Positions 8,309 through 17,796 of a stretch of 32,765 nucleotides of DNA are shown piece after piece. Within the stretch, counting starts at the first letter, position 1. Every line of letters starts with the position of its first letter. The stretch comes from Bacteroides sp. OM05-12 (lineage in GTDB: Bacteria > Bacteroidota > Bacteroidia > Bacteroidales > Bacteroidaceae): positions 1 to 32,765 of the forward strand of contig NZ_QSUN01000032.1 in assembly GCF_003438995.1 (NCBI RefSeq). The letters run 5' to 3'. Position numbers and translations under genes: made by a program. The notes beneath the pieces are model-generated. The model searched no databases. It was given only the letters and a program-made list of their open reading frames with translations, and had not been told where the DNA came from.

Positions 8309-9277
8309 TTAATCGAATACTTTACCGTGGTTAGCTGCCATTTGAATCATCTTATCATAATCTTCGGCACTCAAATCCATGAAGTAGTAATTAATGGGGT
8401 TTACTACCTGTCCTTTTACGTGTACTTCATAATGTAAGTGAGGTCCGGTACTTTTTCCTGTACTGCCTACATGCCCGATAATTTCTCCGCGTACCACTTT
8501 CTTCCCAACTCTGGTTTGATAATCTTTCAAATGGGCATATCGGGTAAAATAACCGAAACCATGATCTATTTCTACTGTATTTCCGTAGCCTGTTTCCCAA
8601 CCGGCCTTTACCACTACACCATCTCCTGTGGCATAAACATCTGTTCCCAAAGGTGCAGAAAAATCCATTCCACTATGGAATTTGGTTGTTCCGTAGATGG
8701 GGTCTATACGTGTTCCATAGCCGGACGCAGTTTGTCGTAGGTCTTTGTTGGATACAGGTTGTATGGCCGGAATACATTTCAGCATTTCATCATGCTTTTT
8801 GCACATGCTTATCACCTCGTCAAATGATCTGGACTGAATATAAAGTTGCCGGTTTAATAAATCCAGTTTTTGGGTGGTATTGATAACAAGGTCGGCATTA
8901 GCCATATCCATTAATTGCTCATAACGATTAGTCCCTCCGTATCCGGCTTTGCGAATAGCTTCGGGAACGGGATCTGCCATGAAGATAACTCGATAAAGAT
9001 TGTCGTCACGTTGTTGTATATCCTGTAGTACGCCCAATGCTTGTTCAAGTCGTTTGGAGAGAACATTGTATTGTGCAAGTAAACGGGAATTTTCTGTGCG
9101 GAGTTCTTTTTCGGAAGGCGAACCGAAGAGCAATAATAAGATGATAAAACAGCTGGCTCCCAGTCCCATACCGATGAAAAGGCGGCGAAGAATACTTAAT
9201 GCCCGTTGTCGAACGGTGGGGTATATCCTGTCGTAAGTCTGTGTCCTGGGATTATAAATATAGTAAACCTTACGCAT
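8309..9277 (-). CDS. M23-family membrane-anchored peptidase (peptidoglycan endopeptidase)
   Basis: This 322-residue protein has one membrane helix (about residues 33-52) preceded by a basic cytoplasmic tail. A coiled coil follows (about 57-95), and then a C-terminal LytM/M23 domain (about 185-295). The zinc-binding set is complete: H201 and D205 in HSGMD, H249, and H280/H282 in HLHYE. It should therefore be an active metalloendopeptidase of the periplasmic face, cutting peptide cross-links, and not a degenerate EnvC-type activator. It starts the leftward operon with the MerR-like gene, and its promoter faces away from alaS. Confidence 0.92.
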   Translation of the reverse strand: MRKVYYIYNPRTQTYDRIYPTVRQRALSILRRLFIGMGLGASCFIILLLLFGSPSEKELRTENSRLLAQYNVLSKRLEQALGVLQDIQQRDDNLYRVIFMADPVPEAIRKAGYGGTNRYEQLMDMANADLVINTTQKLDLLNRQLYIQSRSFDEVISMCKKHDEMLKCIPAIQPVSNKDLRQTASGYGTRIDPIYGTTKFHSGMDFSAPLGTDVYATGDGVVVKAGWETGYGNTVEIDHGFGYFTRYAHLKDYQTRVGKKVVRGEIIGHVGSTGKSTGPHLHYEVHVKGQVVNPINYYFMDLSAEDYDKMIQMAANHGKVFD

Positions 9278-9338
9278 TTGTCCTCTTTTTTATAGTTTTT
9301 AATGTGCAATGCGTGAATATTTTGCACAATAATAAGGG

Positions 9339-9346
9339 CAAAAATA
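9339..9346 (-). promoter_or_regulatory. -7 element of the M23/MerR operon
   Basis: On the minus strand the sequence reads TATTTTTG, matching TAnnTTTG. Transcription would start near 9332. It lies beside a perfect 7-bp inverted repeat, TGTGCAA at 9303-9309 and TTGCACA at 9322-9328, which could be an operator in the leader of this operon. Confidence 0.5.
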
Positions 9347-9357
9347 ATAAAACAAGC

Positions 9358-9365
9358 TATCTTTG
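9358..9365 (+). promoter_or_regulatory. -7 element of alaS
   Basis: TATCTTTG matches TAnnTTTG and lies 43 bases before the alaS ATG. It is back to back with the promoter of the leftward M23 operon. Confidence 0.55.
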
Positions 9366-9408
9366 CAAATCCTTTTTGAGAATATTAACTTGAACGTTAG
9401 ATATAAGT

Positions 9409-12033
9409 ATGTTGACAGCTAAAGAAATTAGAGAATCATTCAAGACTTTCTTCGAGTCAAAAGGGCATCAGATTGTTCCTTCTGCCCCGATGGTCATAAA
9501 AGACGACCCTACATTGATGTTTACCAATGCGGGTATGAATCAGTTTAAAGATATTATTTTAGGTAATCATCCTGCAAAGTATAAAAGAGTGGCAGACTCT
9601 CAGAAATGTTTGCGTGTCAGTGGTAAGCATAATGACTTGGAAGAAGTGGGTCACGATACTTATCATCATACAATGTTTGAAATGTTGGGTAACTGGTCAT
9701 TTGGCGATTACTTTAAAAAGGAAGCTATATCATGGGCATGGGAATATTTGGTTGATGTTTTAAAGCTGGACCCGTCTTATCTTTATGCCACTGTTTTTGA
9801 AGGAAGTCCAGAAGAAGGATTGGAACGTGATAATGAAGCTGCCGGCTATTGGGAACAGTTTCTTCCGAAAGATCATATTATAAATGGTAATAAGCATGAT
9901 AACTTTTGGGAAATGGGAGATACAGGGCCATGTGGACCTTGTTCTGAGATTCATATTGATTTGCGCCCTGCCGAAGAACGTGCCAAGATAAGCGGACGTG
10001 ATTTGGTAAACCATGATCACCCGCAAGTAATCGAAATTTGGAACTTGGTATTCATGCAGTTCAACCGTAAAGCGGATGGAAGTTTGGAGGGTCTTCCGGC
10101 AAAAGTAATCGATACCGGTATGGGATTCGAACGCTTGTGTATGGCACTGCAAGGTAAGATTTCTAATTATGATACGGACGTTTTCCAACCAATCATTAAA
10201 GAGATTGCTAAAATGGCCGGAACTGAATATGGTAAAGATAAACAGAATGATGTGGCAATGCGTGTGATTGCCGACCATATTCGTACGATTGCTTTTTCTA
10301 TAACGGACGGTCAGTTACCGTCGAATGCAAAGGCCGGATATGTAATTCGCCGTATTCTTCGTCGTGCTGTGCGTTACGGATATACTTTCTTAGGTCAGAA
10401 ACAAGCATTTATGTATAAACTTCTTCCTGTGTTAATCGAAAACATGGGTGAGGCTTATCCTGAATTAAATGCTCAACGTACCTTGATCGAGAAGGTAATT
10501 AAAGAAGAGGAAGAAGCATTTTTGCGTACATTGGAAACGGGTATCCGTTTGTTGGACAAAGCTATGTCTGATGTAAAGGCTGCCGGAAAAGATACGATTA
10601 ATGGCAAAGATGCTTTCACATTATATGATACATTCGGTTTCCCGCTCGACTTGACGGAATTGATTCTGCGTGAGAACGGATTGAATGTGAACCTTGAAGA
10701 GTTTAATGCAGAAATGCAGAAGCAAAAAGAGCGTGCTCGTAATGCTGCTGCCGTAGAAACAGGAGACTGGATTACTTTAAAAGAGGGAACAACTGAATTT
10801 GTAGGCTATGACTTTACAGAATATGAGGTCTCTATTCTTCGTTACCGTCAAGTAAAACAGAAAAATCAGACACTTTATCAGATCGTGCTTGATAATACGC
10901 CGTTCTATGCGGAAAGCGGTGGTCAGGTGGGTGATACCGGTGTGTTGGTGAGTGAGTTTGAAACGATTGAAATTATTGATACGAAGAAGGAAAATAATCT
11001 TCCCATACATATCACAAAGGAACTGCCAAAGCATCTTGACGCTCCGATGATGGCTTGTGTTGATACGGACAAACGCGCTGCATCTGCTGCAAACCATTCT
11101 GCTACTCACCTGTTGGACGAGGCTTTACGTATTGTGTTGGGTGAGCACGTGGAACAGAAAGGTTCATTGGTTACTCCGGATTCATTGCGTTTTGACTTTT
11201 CTCATTTCCAGAAAGTGACAGATGAACAGCTTCGTGAGGTAGAACATCTGGTGAATGCTAAGATTCGTGAGAATGTGCCGTTGACCGAATATCGTAATAT
11301 GCCGATTGAAAAGGCTAAAGAGCTTGGTGCTATTGCACTTTTCGGTGAGAAATACGGAGATGAGGTTCGTGTAGTTCAGTTTGGCTCTTCTGTCGAATTT
11401 TGTGGTGGAACGCACGTCTCGGCAACCGGAAAAATCGGTATGATGAAAATTATTTCCGAGAGTTCTATCGCTGCCGGCGTTCGTCGTATTGAAGCCGTTA
11501 CAGGTGCGAAAGTGGAAGAAATGATGGATGTTATACAAGATACGTTGAATGAAGTAAAAGTTCTCTTCAATAATGCTCCTGATTTGAAAGTCGCTATTCG
11601 TAAATATATAGATGAAAATGCCGGATTGAAGAAGCAAATGGAAGACTATATGAAAGAAAAGTCTATTGCGATTAAAGAGCGTCTGTTGGAAAATGCTAAA
11701 AACATAAATGGGATTAGGCTTATTACAATGAATAATATGCCTATACCGGCAGATGTCGTTAAGAATATAGCTTTCCAACTTCGTGGTGAAATCACGGAAA
11801 ATATGCTTTTTGTTGCCGGTACGGTGGATAATGAAAAACCATTGTTGACGGTGATGGCTTCTGATAATTTGGTAAAAGATGGCATTAATGCGGGACAGAT
11901 TGTCCGTGAAGCAGCCAAATTAATTCAAGGTGGTGGTGGTGGTCAACCACATTTTGCAACGGCAGGTGGTAAAAATACGGATGGTTTGAATGCTGCTATA
12001 GAGAAGGTGATTGAACTAGCCGGATTGAAATAA
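9409..12033 (+). CDS. alaS: Alanyl-tRNA synthetase
   Basis: This 874-residue class II synthetase charges tRNA-Ala with alanine and hydrolyses mischarged Ser- and Gly-tRNA-Ala. Its N-terminal catalytic core begins with [18 protein letters not shown] and includes the class II motifs (for example [12 protein letters not shown] near residue 180). The editing domain has the zinc ligands H563 and H567 (HSATH), then C665 and H669 in CGGTH. A C-terminal DHHA1/C-Ala domain ends the protein with a Gly-rich loop ([14 protein letters not shown]). Length is typical. It is monocistronic, with its own promoter and terminator. Confidence 0.98.
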   Translation: MLTAKEIRESFKTFFESKGHQIVPSAPMVIKDDPTLMFTNAGMNQFKDIILGNHPAKYKRVADSQKCLRVSGKHNDLEEVGHDTYHHTMFEMLGNWSFGDYFKKEAISWAWEYLVDVLKLDPSYLYATVFEGSPEEGLERDNEAAGYWEQFLPKDHIINGNKHDNFWEMGDTGPCGPCSEIHIDLRPAEERAKISGRDLVNHDHPQVIEIWNLVFMQFNRKADGSLEGLPAKVIDTGMGFERLCMALQGKISNYDTDVFQPIIKEIAKMAGTEYGKDKQNDVAMRVIADHIRTIAFSITDGQLPSNAKAGYVIRRILRRAVRYGYTFLGQKQAFMYKLLPVLIENMGEAYPELNAQRTLIEKVIKEEEEAFLRTLETGIRLLDKAMSDVKAAGKDTINGKDAFTLYDTFGFPLDLTELILRENGLNVNLEEFNAEMQKQKERARNAAAVETGDWITLKEGTTEFVGYDFTEYEVSILRYRQVKQKNQTLYQIVLDNTPFYAESGGQVGDTGVLVSEFETIEIIDTKKENNLPIHITKELPKHLDAPMMACVDTDKRAASAANHSATHLLDEALRIVLGEHVEQKGSLVTPDSLRFDFSHFQKVTDEQLREVEHLVNAKIRENVPLTEYRNMPIEKAKELGAIALFGEKYGDEVRVVQFGSSVEFCGGTHVSATGKIGMMKIISESSIAAGVRRIEAVTGAKVEEMMDVIQDTLNEVKVLFNNAPDLKVAIRKYIDENAGLKKQMEDYMKEKSIAIKERLLENAKNINGIRLITMNNMPIPADVVKNIAFQLRGEITENMLFVAGTVDNEKPLLTVMASDNLVKDGINAGQIVREAAKLIQGGGGGQPHFATAGGKNTDGLNAAIEKVIELAGLK

Positions 12034-12052
12034 GATTATTAATGATATGTTT

Positions 12053-12088
12053 AAAGCCTTTCTTTCATTCGAGAGAAGGGCTTTTTTT
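12053..12088 (+). terminator. Intrinsic terminator of alaS
   Basis: AAGCCTTTCT (12054-12063) pairs with AGAAGGGCTT (12074-12083) with one G-T pair. A run of T follows, 20 bases after the alaS stop codon. Confidence 0.8.
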
Positions 12089-12562
12089 ATTGATGATATC
12101 TCGGCTTGCCCGATACTTATTAGGGATAAGTATAAATCGATTTTCAGCATACGGTCGATTGCCGACAAACTCCTATCGTTTGCAAACAATCGACCGTATG
12201 TTTGTCTTCAAACGTCCTGATGCTTTTTTCAATCAACCAGATGTTTTTTAAAAACATCAAGGTGTTTATCGGTGAAATACAGTATAAAAAACAAATTGCT
12301 CTCAAATAACCTTCAATCTTTCAGTTTGCAAATTTAGGTTTGACTATCAATGAATTACCCTGAACCTTTCTTCGGAAAAAGATTCAGTCGATGAGGACGA
12401 TTGAGCAAATCTGCTGAATGATTCCATCTTTCAGGATAACTCGTTCAGTATCAATGTAAAATAGGCAAACTGAAGGATGAAGCTTATAGGTGATTGTTGC
12501 TCTGGAGAGTATACAAAGAAAGGGATATCTGTGCTTATCTTCTTTAAATATCAGGTGGGCTT
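12089..12562. other. Gene-free interval with three palindromes
   Basis: No credible gene is seen. Three inverted repeats occur in a row. ATACTTAT/ATAAGTAT lies at 12113-12133. A long one at 12148-12200 has a perfect 14-bp outer stem (CATACGGTCGATTG), a symmetric 4/4 internal loop and a 5-bp inner stem. GATGTTTTT/AAAAACATC is at 12240-12258. The rest (about 12260-12562) shows a minus-strand reading frame without a start codon running out of the helicase gene. This could be decayed coding sequence. Confidence 0.5.
12148..12200. repeat. Long perfect-stem palindrome
   Basis: The left arm at 12148-12161 and the right arm at 12187-12200 are perfectly complementary over 14 bp. Within the loop, CAAAC (12166-12170) pairs with GTTTG (12178-12182). 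No T run follows, so it is not a standard terminator. Candidates are a protein-binding site, a REP-like element or a structured RNA. Confidence 0.6.
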
Positions 12563-13981
12563 TTATTCTGCTTGCTCTTTGGGATAGTTTACAAGATAAA
12601 GGGTTTGAGTAGCACGGGTAAAAGCGGTATACAACCATCGGAAATAATCCGGTCCTATATTCTCTTCTGTAATGTAACCTTGGTCGAGAAAAATGTTTTT
12701 CCATTGCCCTCCTTGCGCTTTATGGCAAGTAATGGCATACGCGTATTTTATTTGTAAGGCGTTGTAATAGGGATCGGCTTTCATTTTTTTCATTCTCTCC
12801 TTTTTTATTGTAATATCCGCATAATCTTCAAGTACACTATAAAAGAGTTTGTCGTTCAGTTCCTTTGGCAAGGCGGGAGATTCGCTGTGAAGCGTGTCGA
12901 GCAATAAATTAGCTTCCAATTCGAAATCATTGTAGTCAGGAAACGATAGCAGGACTTCAGCGAAGCGGAAGCCATACAATTCTTTAGTTCGGCGTACACG
13001 GCGCACTACTGCTATATCTCCGTTTGCTATAAAATCAATTTCTTTGTTCTTCTCTGTCCAAAAGTAATTATTTTTAGCAATCATCAGCATATCTCCGCTA
13101 TTTAATTCATCTTCTCTGTCTAAAATGGTATTTCGAATTCCATTATTATATAAATTAGCCCGTTTGTTGGAGCGGCAGATAACCATTGTCTCATCCATTC
13201 CGTCTCTCCCGTAACAGGTATTTAATTCATCTATCAGTTCATTTCCCGGGAGTATTCGGATATCCGCAAAACCTTTTAGGCGAACTTTAGGTAGGCTCAG
13301 AAAGTTTTCTTCGGCTATGTATCGACGTAATTTAGTGGCATTCCAAAGAATACCCGAATTTTCTAATTGCCTAACTACTTGAGTCAACCCTATTTCTTGT
13401 ACCTCCAGTCCATAACCTTTCAATATATCGGCAGAAAGTGCCGGGCTCTCTTCTTCGCCTACAGGAGGAAGCTGTGCGGTATCTCCCATTAATATGAGCC
13501 GGCAACCGGTTCCCGAATAAACAAATTGAATTAAATCATCCAATAGTCGCCCGCTGCCGAAAGAAGAACCGGATAGACCATCATTGGAGATCATCGATGA
13601 TTCATCCACAATAAATAAGGTGTGTGTATTTAGATTGTCATTTAATGAAAAGTTAGTCATTTCATTAGAAAAAGACTTCTGCCTGTATATCTTTTTATGG
13701 ATAGTATATGCAGGATGTCCGGCATACAGAGAGAACACTTTAGCAGCGCGTCCCGTAGGAGCAAGTAAGATGGACTTCTGTGCGAGACTATCCATCGTCT
13801 TTACTAAGGCTCCAACGAGAGAGGTTTTACCTGTTCCTGCAAATCCCCGCAATAGGAATATTGTGTCGTTTTGCTTGGACAACAAGAACGTAGCCAAAGA
13901 TTTAACTGCTAATTCCTGTTCAAAAGTTGGTTGATAATGAAAATTTTCTTTAATTTGTTGCTCTAAATAATTATTTATCAT
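12563..13981 (-). CDS. RecD-like SF1 DNA helicase (AAA/UvrD_C_2)
   Basis: This 472-residue superfamily 1 helicase is often annotated in Bacteroides as RecD-like or exodeoxyribonuclease V alpha. Visible motifs are Walker A GFAGTGKTS (46-54), motif II FIVDESSM with D126/E127, and motif III ILMGDTAQLPPV (163-174). The C-terminal UvrD_C_2 region has ITCHKAQGGQW and then YTAFTRAT near the end. No RecB or RecC partners are nearby, and the protein is shorter than RecD2. It is therefore probably a stand-alone 5'-3' helicase in repair or recombination. The start ATG lies 95 bases from the divergent membrane-protein gene. Confidence 0.88.
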   Translation of the reverse strand: MINNYLEQQIKENFHYQPTFEQELAVKSLATFLLSKQNDTIFLLRGFAGTGKTSLVGALVKTMDSLAQKSILLAPTGRAAKVFSLYAGHPAYTIHKKIYRQKSFSNEMTNFSLNDNLNTHTLFIVDESSMISNDGLSGSSFGSGRLLDDLIQFVYSGTGCRLILMGDTAQLPPVGEEESPALSADILKGYGLEVQEIGLTQVVRQLENSGILWNATKLRRYIAEENFLSLPKVRLKGFADIRILPGNELIDELNTCYGRDGMDETMVICRSNKRANLYNNGIRNTILDREDELNSGDMLMIAKNNYFWTEKNKEIDFIANGDIAVVRRVRRTKELYGFRFAEVLLSFPDYNDFELEANLLLDTLHSESPALPKELNDKLFYSVLEDYADITIKKERMKKMKADPYYNALQIKYAYAITCHKAQGGQWKNIFLDQGYITEENIGPDYFRWLYTAFTRATQTLYLVNYPKEQAE

Positions 13982-14034
13982 TTTTATGCGATAAAAAAGT
14001 TCATGGAACTGTCGTAAAATAGATTAATTTATTT

Positions 14035-14042
14035 TATTTTTG
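14035..14042 (+). promoter_or_regulatory. -7 element of the 14077-16171 gene cluster
   Basis: TATTTTTG matches TAnnTTTG, 34 bases before the ATG at 14077. It would drive the membrane protein, DUF3822 and rsmD genes together. Confidence 0.5.
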
Positions 14043-14076
14043 CGCTACGAATATAAACTAAAAAAACAATATTATC

Positions 14077-14763
14077 ATGAAAACAGTAATTAATATCGTA
14101 TTAGTCGCCTGTATCTGCGTTCTAGCCTATATTTGCTATGGAAGCATCATGGGACCGATTAGGTTTGAGGAAGCACAAAAGGCAAGAGAAAAGAAGGTCA
14201 TTGCCCGCTTGATTGATATCCGTAAAGCACAGCTGGAATATCGTAACCAACATCAAGGTCAATATACGGCGAGTTTTGATACGTTGATTACTTTCGTAAA
14301 GACTCAAAAGATTCCTTTCGTAGCTAAAGAAGGTGTTTTGTCTGATGCTCAGTTAGAAAATGGATTGACAGAGAAAAAGGCTATGGCTTTGATTAATAAA
14401 GCAAAGAAAACCGGAAACTGGAAAGATGTAGAGAAAGAAGGTTTGATGGGATTTAAACGTGATACGATGTGGGTAAGCGTTATGGATACGATTTATCCGA
14501 AAGGCTTTGTTGCGGATTCAATGAGATTTGTTCCATTCGGTGGCGGAAAAGAATTTGAAATGGCTACTAAGAGTGATACTACAAAATCCGGTGCTCCTAT
14601 CTATTTGTTCGAGGCTAAAACTCCGTATGAGGTGTATTTGCAAGGACTTGATCGTCAGGAAATCATTAACTTGAAAGATATGGCTACTAAATTGGGTAAA
14701 TTCCCTGGATTGCAAGTCGGCTCAATTGATACTCCTAATAATAACGCAGGTAACTGGGAATAA
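14077..14763 (+). CDS. Single-pass membrane protein of unknown function
   Basis: This 228-residue protein has one N-terminal membrane helix (about residues 5-24). A charged helical segment follows (about 33-60, with EAQKAREKKVIARLIDIRKAQLEY), then a soluble periplasmic-side domain. The N-terminal layout superficially resembles pilin-like or secretion-pseudopilin proteins, but no prepilin cleavage site is clear. I do not recognise a characterised family. It leads a compact operon: the DUF3822 gene begins 11 bases later and rsmD follows. The order membrane protein, DUF3822, rsmD suggests conserved co-expression, not a known shared pathway. Confidence 0.8.
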   Translation: MKTVINIVLVACICVLAYICYGSIMGPIRFEEAQKAREKKVIARLIDIRKAQLEYRNQHQGQYTASFDTLITFVKTQKIPFVAKEGVLSDAQLENGLTEKKAMALINKAKKTGNWKDVEKEGLMGFKRDTMWVSVMDTIYPKGFVADSMRFVPFGGGKEFEMATKSDTTKSGAPIYLFEAKTPYEVYLQGLDRQEIINLKDMATKLGKFPGLQVGSIDTPNNNAGNWE

Positions 14764-14774
14764 TATAAGTCTAT

Positions 14775-15611
14775 ATGCCCGAAAAAGCAATTGCTGAAAG
14801 AATTGACTTTAGTAAATCGGAACAATATACATTATCCATCCGTCTAAGTACGGATGGATTTTCTTTTTCTATCTATAATCCGATTCTTGATAGTTCTCTG
14901 AGTTATTTTTCTCAGGAGATAGAGAGCGGTACGTCTATGGCTGCGAACGTCAAAGAATTGTTGAAGTCGGATATTCTGCAATATACCTATAAGCGGGTAA
15001 ATGTTTTATTGGTAACCCGACGCTTTACGCTTATTCCTCTCGAACTGGCAGAGGATGAAGAACAATATCGTACCGTTTTTTATTATAACCATTCAATGCA
15101 GGAAAACGAAAAGGTGCTTTGCAACGACCTTCGGAAGGCTTATGTGAAAGTCGCTTTTGGAATGGATAAGAGCGCATGGCAGCAATTGTCTGAACGTTAT
15201 CCGGCTGCGCATTTCTATTCGCAGGTCAGTCCGCTAATCGAACATTTTGCAGGAAAATGCCGTTTGGGTAACAGCAAGAAGATGTATGTTTATGTCAGAG
15301 GTAACTCTTTGGATGTGTTTTGTTTTGATAGAGGACGCTTGCTATTGGCGAACTCCTTTGACTGTAAGCAGGTAGATGATTGTATTTACTACCTATTGTA
15401 TGTGTGGAAACAACTTGATTATAATCAGGAACGTGACGAGCTGCATCTGGTAGGCTTTTTCAATGATAAGGAGAAGTTGAATAGCGGCTTGAAGCAGTTT
15501 GTCCGGCAGGTATTTATTATTAATCCGAAATCGGAATTTACCCGTCAGGGAGTAGCAAAGTTAGAGGATATCCCTTATGATTTGCAGACCTTGACATTGT
15601 GCGAATTATAA
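14775..15611 (+). CDS. DUF3822 family protein (actin-like-fold suspected)
   Basis: This 278-residue soluble protein has no signal peptide. I assign it to DUF3822, a Bacteroidetes family with unknown function usually found next to rsmD. The alternation of short strand-like segments and the central block CRLGNSKKMYVYVRGNSL would fit an ASKHA-like (actin/hexokinase) fold, but this is a guess from pattern. It sits 11 bases after the membrane-protein gene and 14 bases before rsmD. Confidence 0.75.
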   Translation: MPEKAIAERIDFSKSEQYTLSIRLSTDGFSFSIYNPILDSSLSYFSQEIESGTSMAANVKELLKSDILQYTYKRVNVLLVTRRFTLIPLELAEDEEQYRTVFYYNHSMQENEKVLCNDLRKAYVKVAFGMDKSAWQQLSERYPAAHFYSQVSPLIEHFAGKCRLGNSKKMYVYVRGNSLDVFCFDRGRLLLANSFDCKQVDDCIYYLLYVWKQLDYNQERDELHLVGFFNDKEKLNSGLKQFVRQVFIINPKSEFTRQGVAKLEDIPYDLQTLTLCEL

Positions 15612-15625
15612 TATAGAAAGAGAAT

Positions 15626-16171
15626 ATGCGAGTTATCAGCGGAATATATAAAAGACGGAGATTTGATGTGCCTCGTACTTTTAAAGCACGTCCTACAACG
15701 GATTTTGCCAAGGAGAATTTGTTTAATGTATTGTCTAACCAGATTGATTTTGAAGATGGCGTTACCGCCCTTGATCTTTTTGCAGGAACAGGAAGCATTA
15801 GTATCGAATTGGTATCAAGAGGATGCGATAAAGTGATTTCGGTAGAAAAAGATTCGCAGCATTATGCTTTCATCTGTAAGGTAATGCAGGAAGTAAAGAC
15901 TGATAAATGTTTTCCTATCCGTGGAGATGTCTTTAAATATATAGAGAATAGCAGCGAGAAGTTTGATTTTATCTTTGCCGATCCCCCTTATGAATTGAAA
16001 GGACTGGAAACGATTTCACAACTTATTTTTGAAAAAGGTTTATTGAAAGAAGACGGATTATTTGTTTTGGAGCATGGTAAGACAAATAACTTTGAGGATG
16101 ATCCCCACTTTGTGGAAAGGAGAGTATATGGAAGTGTAAACTTCTCTTTTTTCAGGTTGGATAATAAATAG
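15626..16171 (+). CDS. rsmD: 16S rRNA (guanine966-N2)-methyltransferase RsmD
   Basis: This 181-residue SAM-dependent methyltransferase modifies G966 of 16S rRNA in the 30S subunit. It opens with the RsmD signature MRVISG. ARPTTDFAKENLFN (21-34) follows, then the SAM-binding loop DLFAGTGS (50-57), the acidic EKD near 74-76 and the catalytic DPPY at 119-122. Length is typical. It is the last gene of the operon and converges on the cardiolipin synthase gene with a 1-base gap. Confidence 0.95.
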   Translation: MRVISGIYKRRRFDVPRTFKARPTTDFAKENLFNVLSNQIDFEDGVTALDLFAGTGSISIELVSRGCDKVISVEKDSQHYAFICKVMQEVKTDKCFPIRGDVFKYIENSSEKFDFIFADPPYELKGLETISQLIFEKGLLKEDGLFVLEHGKTNNFEDDPHFVERRVYGSVNFSFFRLDNK

Positions 16172-16172
16172 A

Positions 16173-17612
16173 TTATAATAACGGGGCTAGTAGTCTTACG
16201 ATAGATTCCGTCGCTTTACGTTTTAACGGACGCTTCTGCCAATTCTTTAATTGTATCTGTACTGATTCTTTTTGATCACGCAGAAAAATCTCTTTCATTC
16301 TAAGTGCAGTGTCTTTGTCATACATGAAAGCGTTTATTTCAAAGTTATGTTCAAAACTACGGAAATCCATATTAGTAGAGCCTACTGTAGATAAGGTATC
16401 GTCAGAAACCATAAGTTTGGAGTGTAGAAACCCTTTTTGATAGAAATAGACTTTTACACCTGCCTTGAGTATGTCACTCAAATAAGAACAGGAACCAAGA
16501 TGTGTAATACGGTTGTCGGCTCGTTCCGGCATCATTAACCGGACATCTACTCCGGCTAAGGCTGCGATTTGGAGTGCAGACAGTATAGGTTCGGTTGGAA
16601 GAAAGTAAGGAGTTTGAATATAGAAATATTTTCGGGAGCTACTGATGGCAAGCGTTAATCCCTGCATGATTTCTTTCCATTGTCCAACCGGTTCGGAGGT
16701 AACTATTTGCATGATACTGTTGCCGTATGATTTCACTTCAGGGAAATATTTGGCAGAAGTAAGTAAGGTGCGATCTACAAAGTACCAATCCATAAGAAAA
16801 GCTGTTTGAAGGCCGTATACCGCTTTACCTTTTATCTTGATGTGTGTATCCCGCCAGATACCCCAGCTAAATCCGCGCATATATCTTTCTGCAATATTCA
16901 TTCCTCCGATAAAGCCGACTTTCCCATCTATGACAGCTATTTTCCGGTGATTTCGATAATTCACTTTACTGGTAAACTGGGGGAAACGCACTTTCAGAAA
17001 ACTGCGTGCTTCGATACCGGCTTCCCTCATCTCCTCATAAAAACGGTTTGGTACATGCCAGCAACCTACATCATCATATAAAAGCCTTATCTCCACTCCT
17101 TCGTGTGCTTTATCTATCAAGACGTCGCGTACCAGTCGTCCTACAGCATCGTCTTCAAAAATGTAATATTCCAAATGGATATATTGCTTTGCTTTATATA
17201 GTTCATGTATAAGAGCCTGTAATTTAGGAAGTCCTGATGTATAGATATCTATTTTGTTTCCTTCAAAAACCAATGCCTGATTCGTGCTTTTAAACAGTGC
17301 CATCAGTTGGTGCTGATTGTCGGGGAACTGAAATGCGGCCTGTGCAAGAAACTCTTGCATAGGTCTTTTCATTAAACGGTTGTAACTCTTTTTACTAATT
17401 AACCGTTCCCGACGGGTGCTACGTCCAAAGAATATATAGAAAATAAGTCCGATAAAGGGAAGAAAGGTTAACACAAGTATCCATGCCATCGTCTTTACCG
17501 GATTTCTATTATCGAGGATGACAACGATAATCGTACCGATAACAGCTCCGACGTACAGAATATCGAAAGTAACGGTAAATATTTGATTCACTAATCCGCT
17601 CCAATCTATCAT
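16173..17612 (-). CDS. cls: Cardiolipin synthase (phospholipase D family)
   Basis: With the chosen start this is a 479-residue membrane enzyme that condenses phosphatidylglycerol into cardiolipin. Two N-terminal membrane helices (about residues 12-35 and 40-62) precede two PLD domains. The first HKD motif lies in NHRKIAVIDG and the second in LHSKLMVSDD, followed by GSTNMDFRS. Both are complete. The reading frame is open back to a TTG at 17645, but that TTG lies inside the -7 promoter element. The ATG at 17612 (MIDWSG) is therefore preferred. It converges with rsmD and is monocistronic. Confidence 0.93.
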   Translation of the reverse strand: MIDWSGLVNQIFTVTFDILYVGAVIGTIIVVILDNRNPVKTMAWILVLTFLPFIGLIFYIFFGRSTRRERLISKKSYNRLMKRPMQEFLAQAAFQFPDNQHQLMALFKSTNQALVFEGNKIDIYTSGLPKLQALIHELYKAKQYIHLEYYIFEDDAVGRLVRDVLIDKAHEGVEIRLLYDDVGCWHVPNRFYEEMREAGIEARSFLKVRFPQFTSKVNYRNHRKIAVIDGKVGFIGGMNIAERYMRGFSWGIWRDTHIKIKGKAVYGLQTAFLMDWYFVDRTLLTSAKYFPEVKSYGNSIMQIVTSEPVGQWKEIMQGLTLAISSSRKYFYIQTPYFLPTEPILSALQIAALAGVDVRLMMPERADNRITHLGSCSYLSDILKAGVKVYFYQKGFLHSKLMVSDDTLSTVGSTNMDFRSFEHNFEINAFMYDKDTALRMKEIFLRDQKESVQIQLKNWQKRPLKRKATESIVRLLAPLL

Positions 17613-17642
17613 AGTCGATGTTGCTTTATTGGATTCAATTAG

Positions 17643-17650
17643 CAAAGTTA
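17643..17650 (-). promoter_or_regulatory. -7 element of cls
   Basis: On the minus strand the sequence reads TAACTTTG, matching TAnnTTTG. The start of transcription would be near 17636, downstream of the TTG at 17645, and this excludes that TTG as the start codon. Confidence 0.5.
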
Positions 17651-17796
17651 TATAAAAACGTTGGAATAGACGAATAAAAAATCAAGAATAACTTAACTTG
17701 GATTGGATAGAAGACATTTAAGAGGATACTGAGATATTCGAGTCGAAAGTTTAGATATAATTCCCAAAGAGAGTGGAAAGTTATTGAAAACAGGAA

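Noticed and set aside
11182..11778. Long minus-strand frame within alaS
   Set aside because: It is antisense to the editing and C-terminal domains of AlaS and is not a gene.
12042..12251. 69-codon open frame after alaS
   Set aside because: It runs through the alaS terminator and the palindromes, so its peptide merely reflects the inverted repeats.
12384..12562. Minus-strand frame with fairly protein-like sequence after the RecD-like gene
   Set aside because: It has no start codon between the helicase stop and its own beginning, and the longer frame overlaps the helicase out of frame. It could be decayed coding DNA, but this cannot be supported.
14077..14763. Type IV pilin or pseudopilin
   Set aside because: The N-terminal helix followed by a charged helix is similar, but no prepilin peptidase site and no pilus genes are seen nearby.
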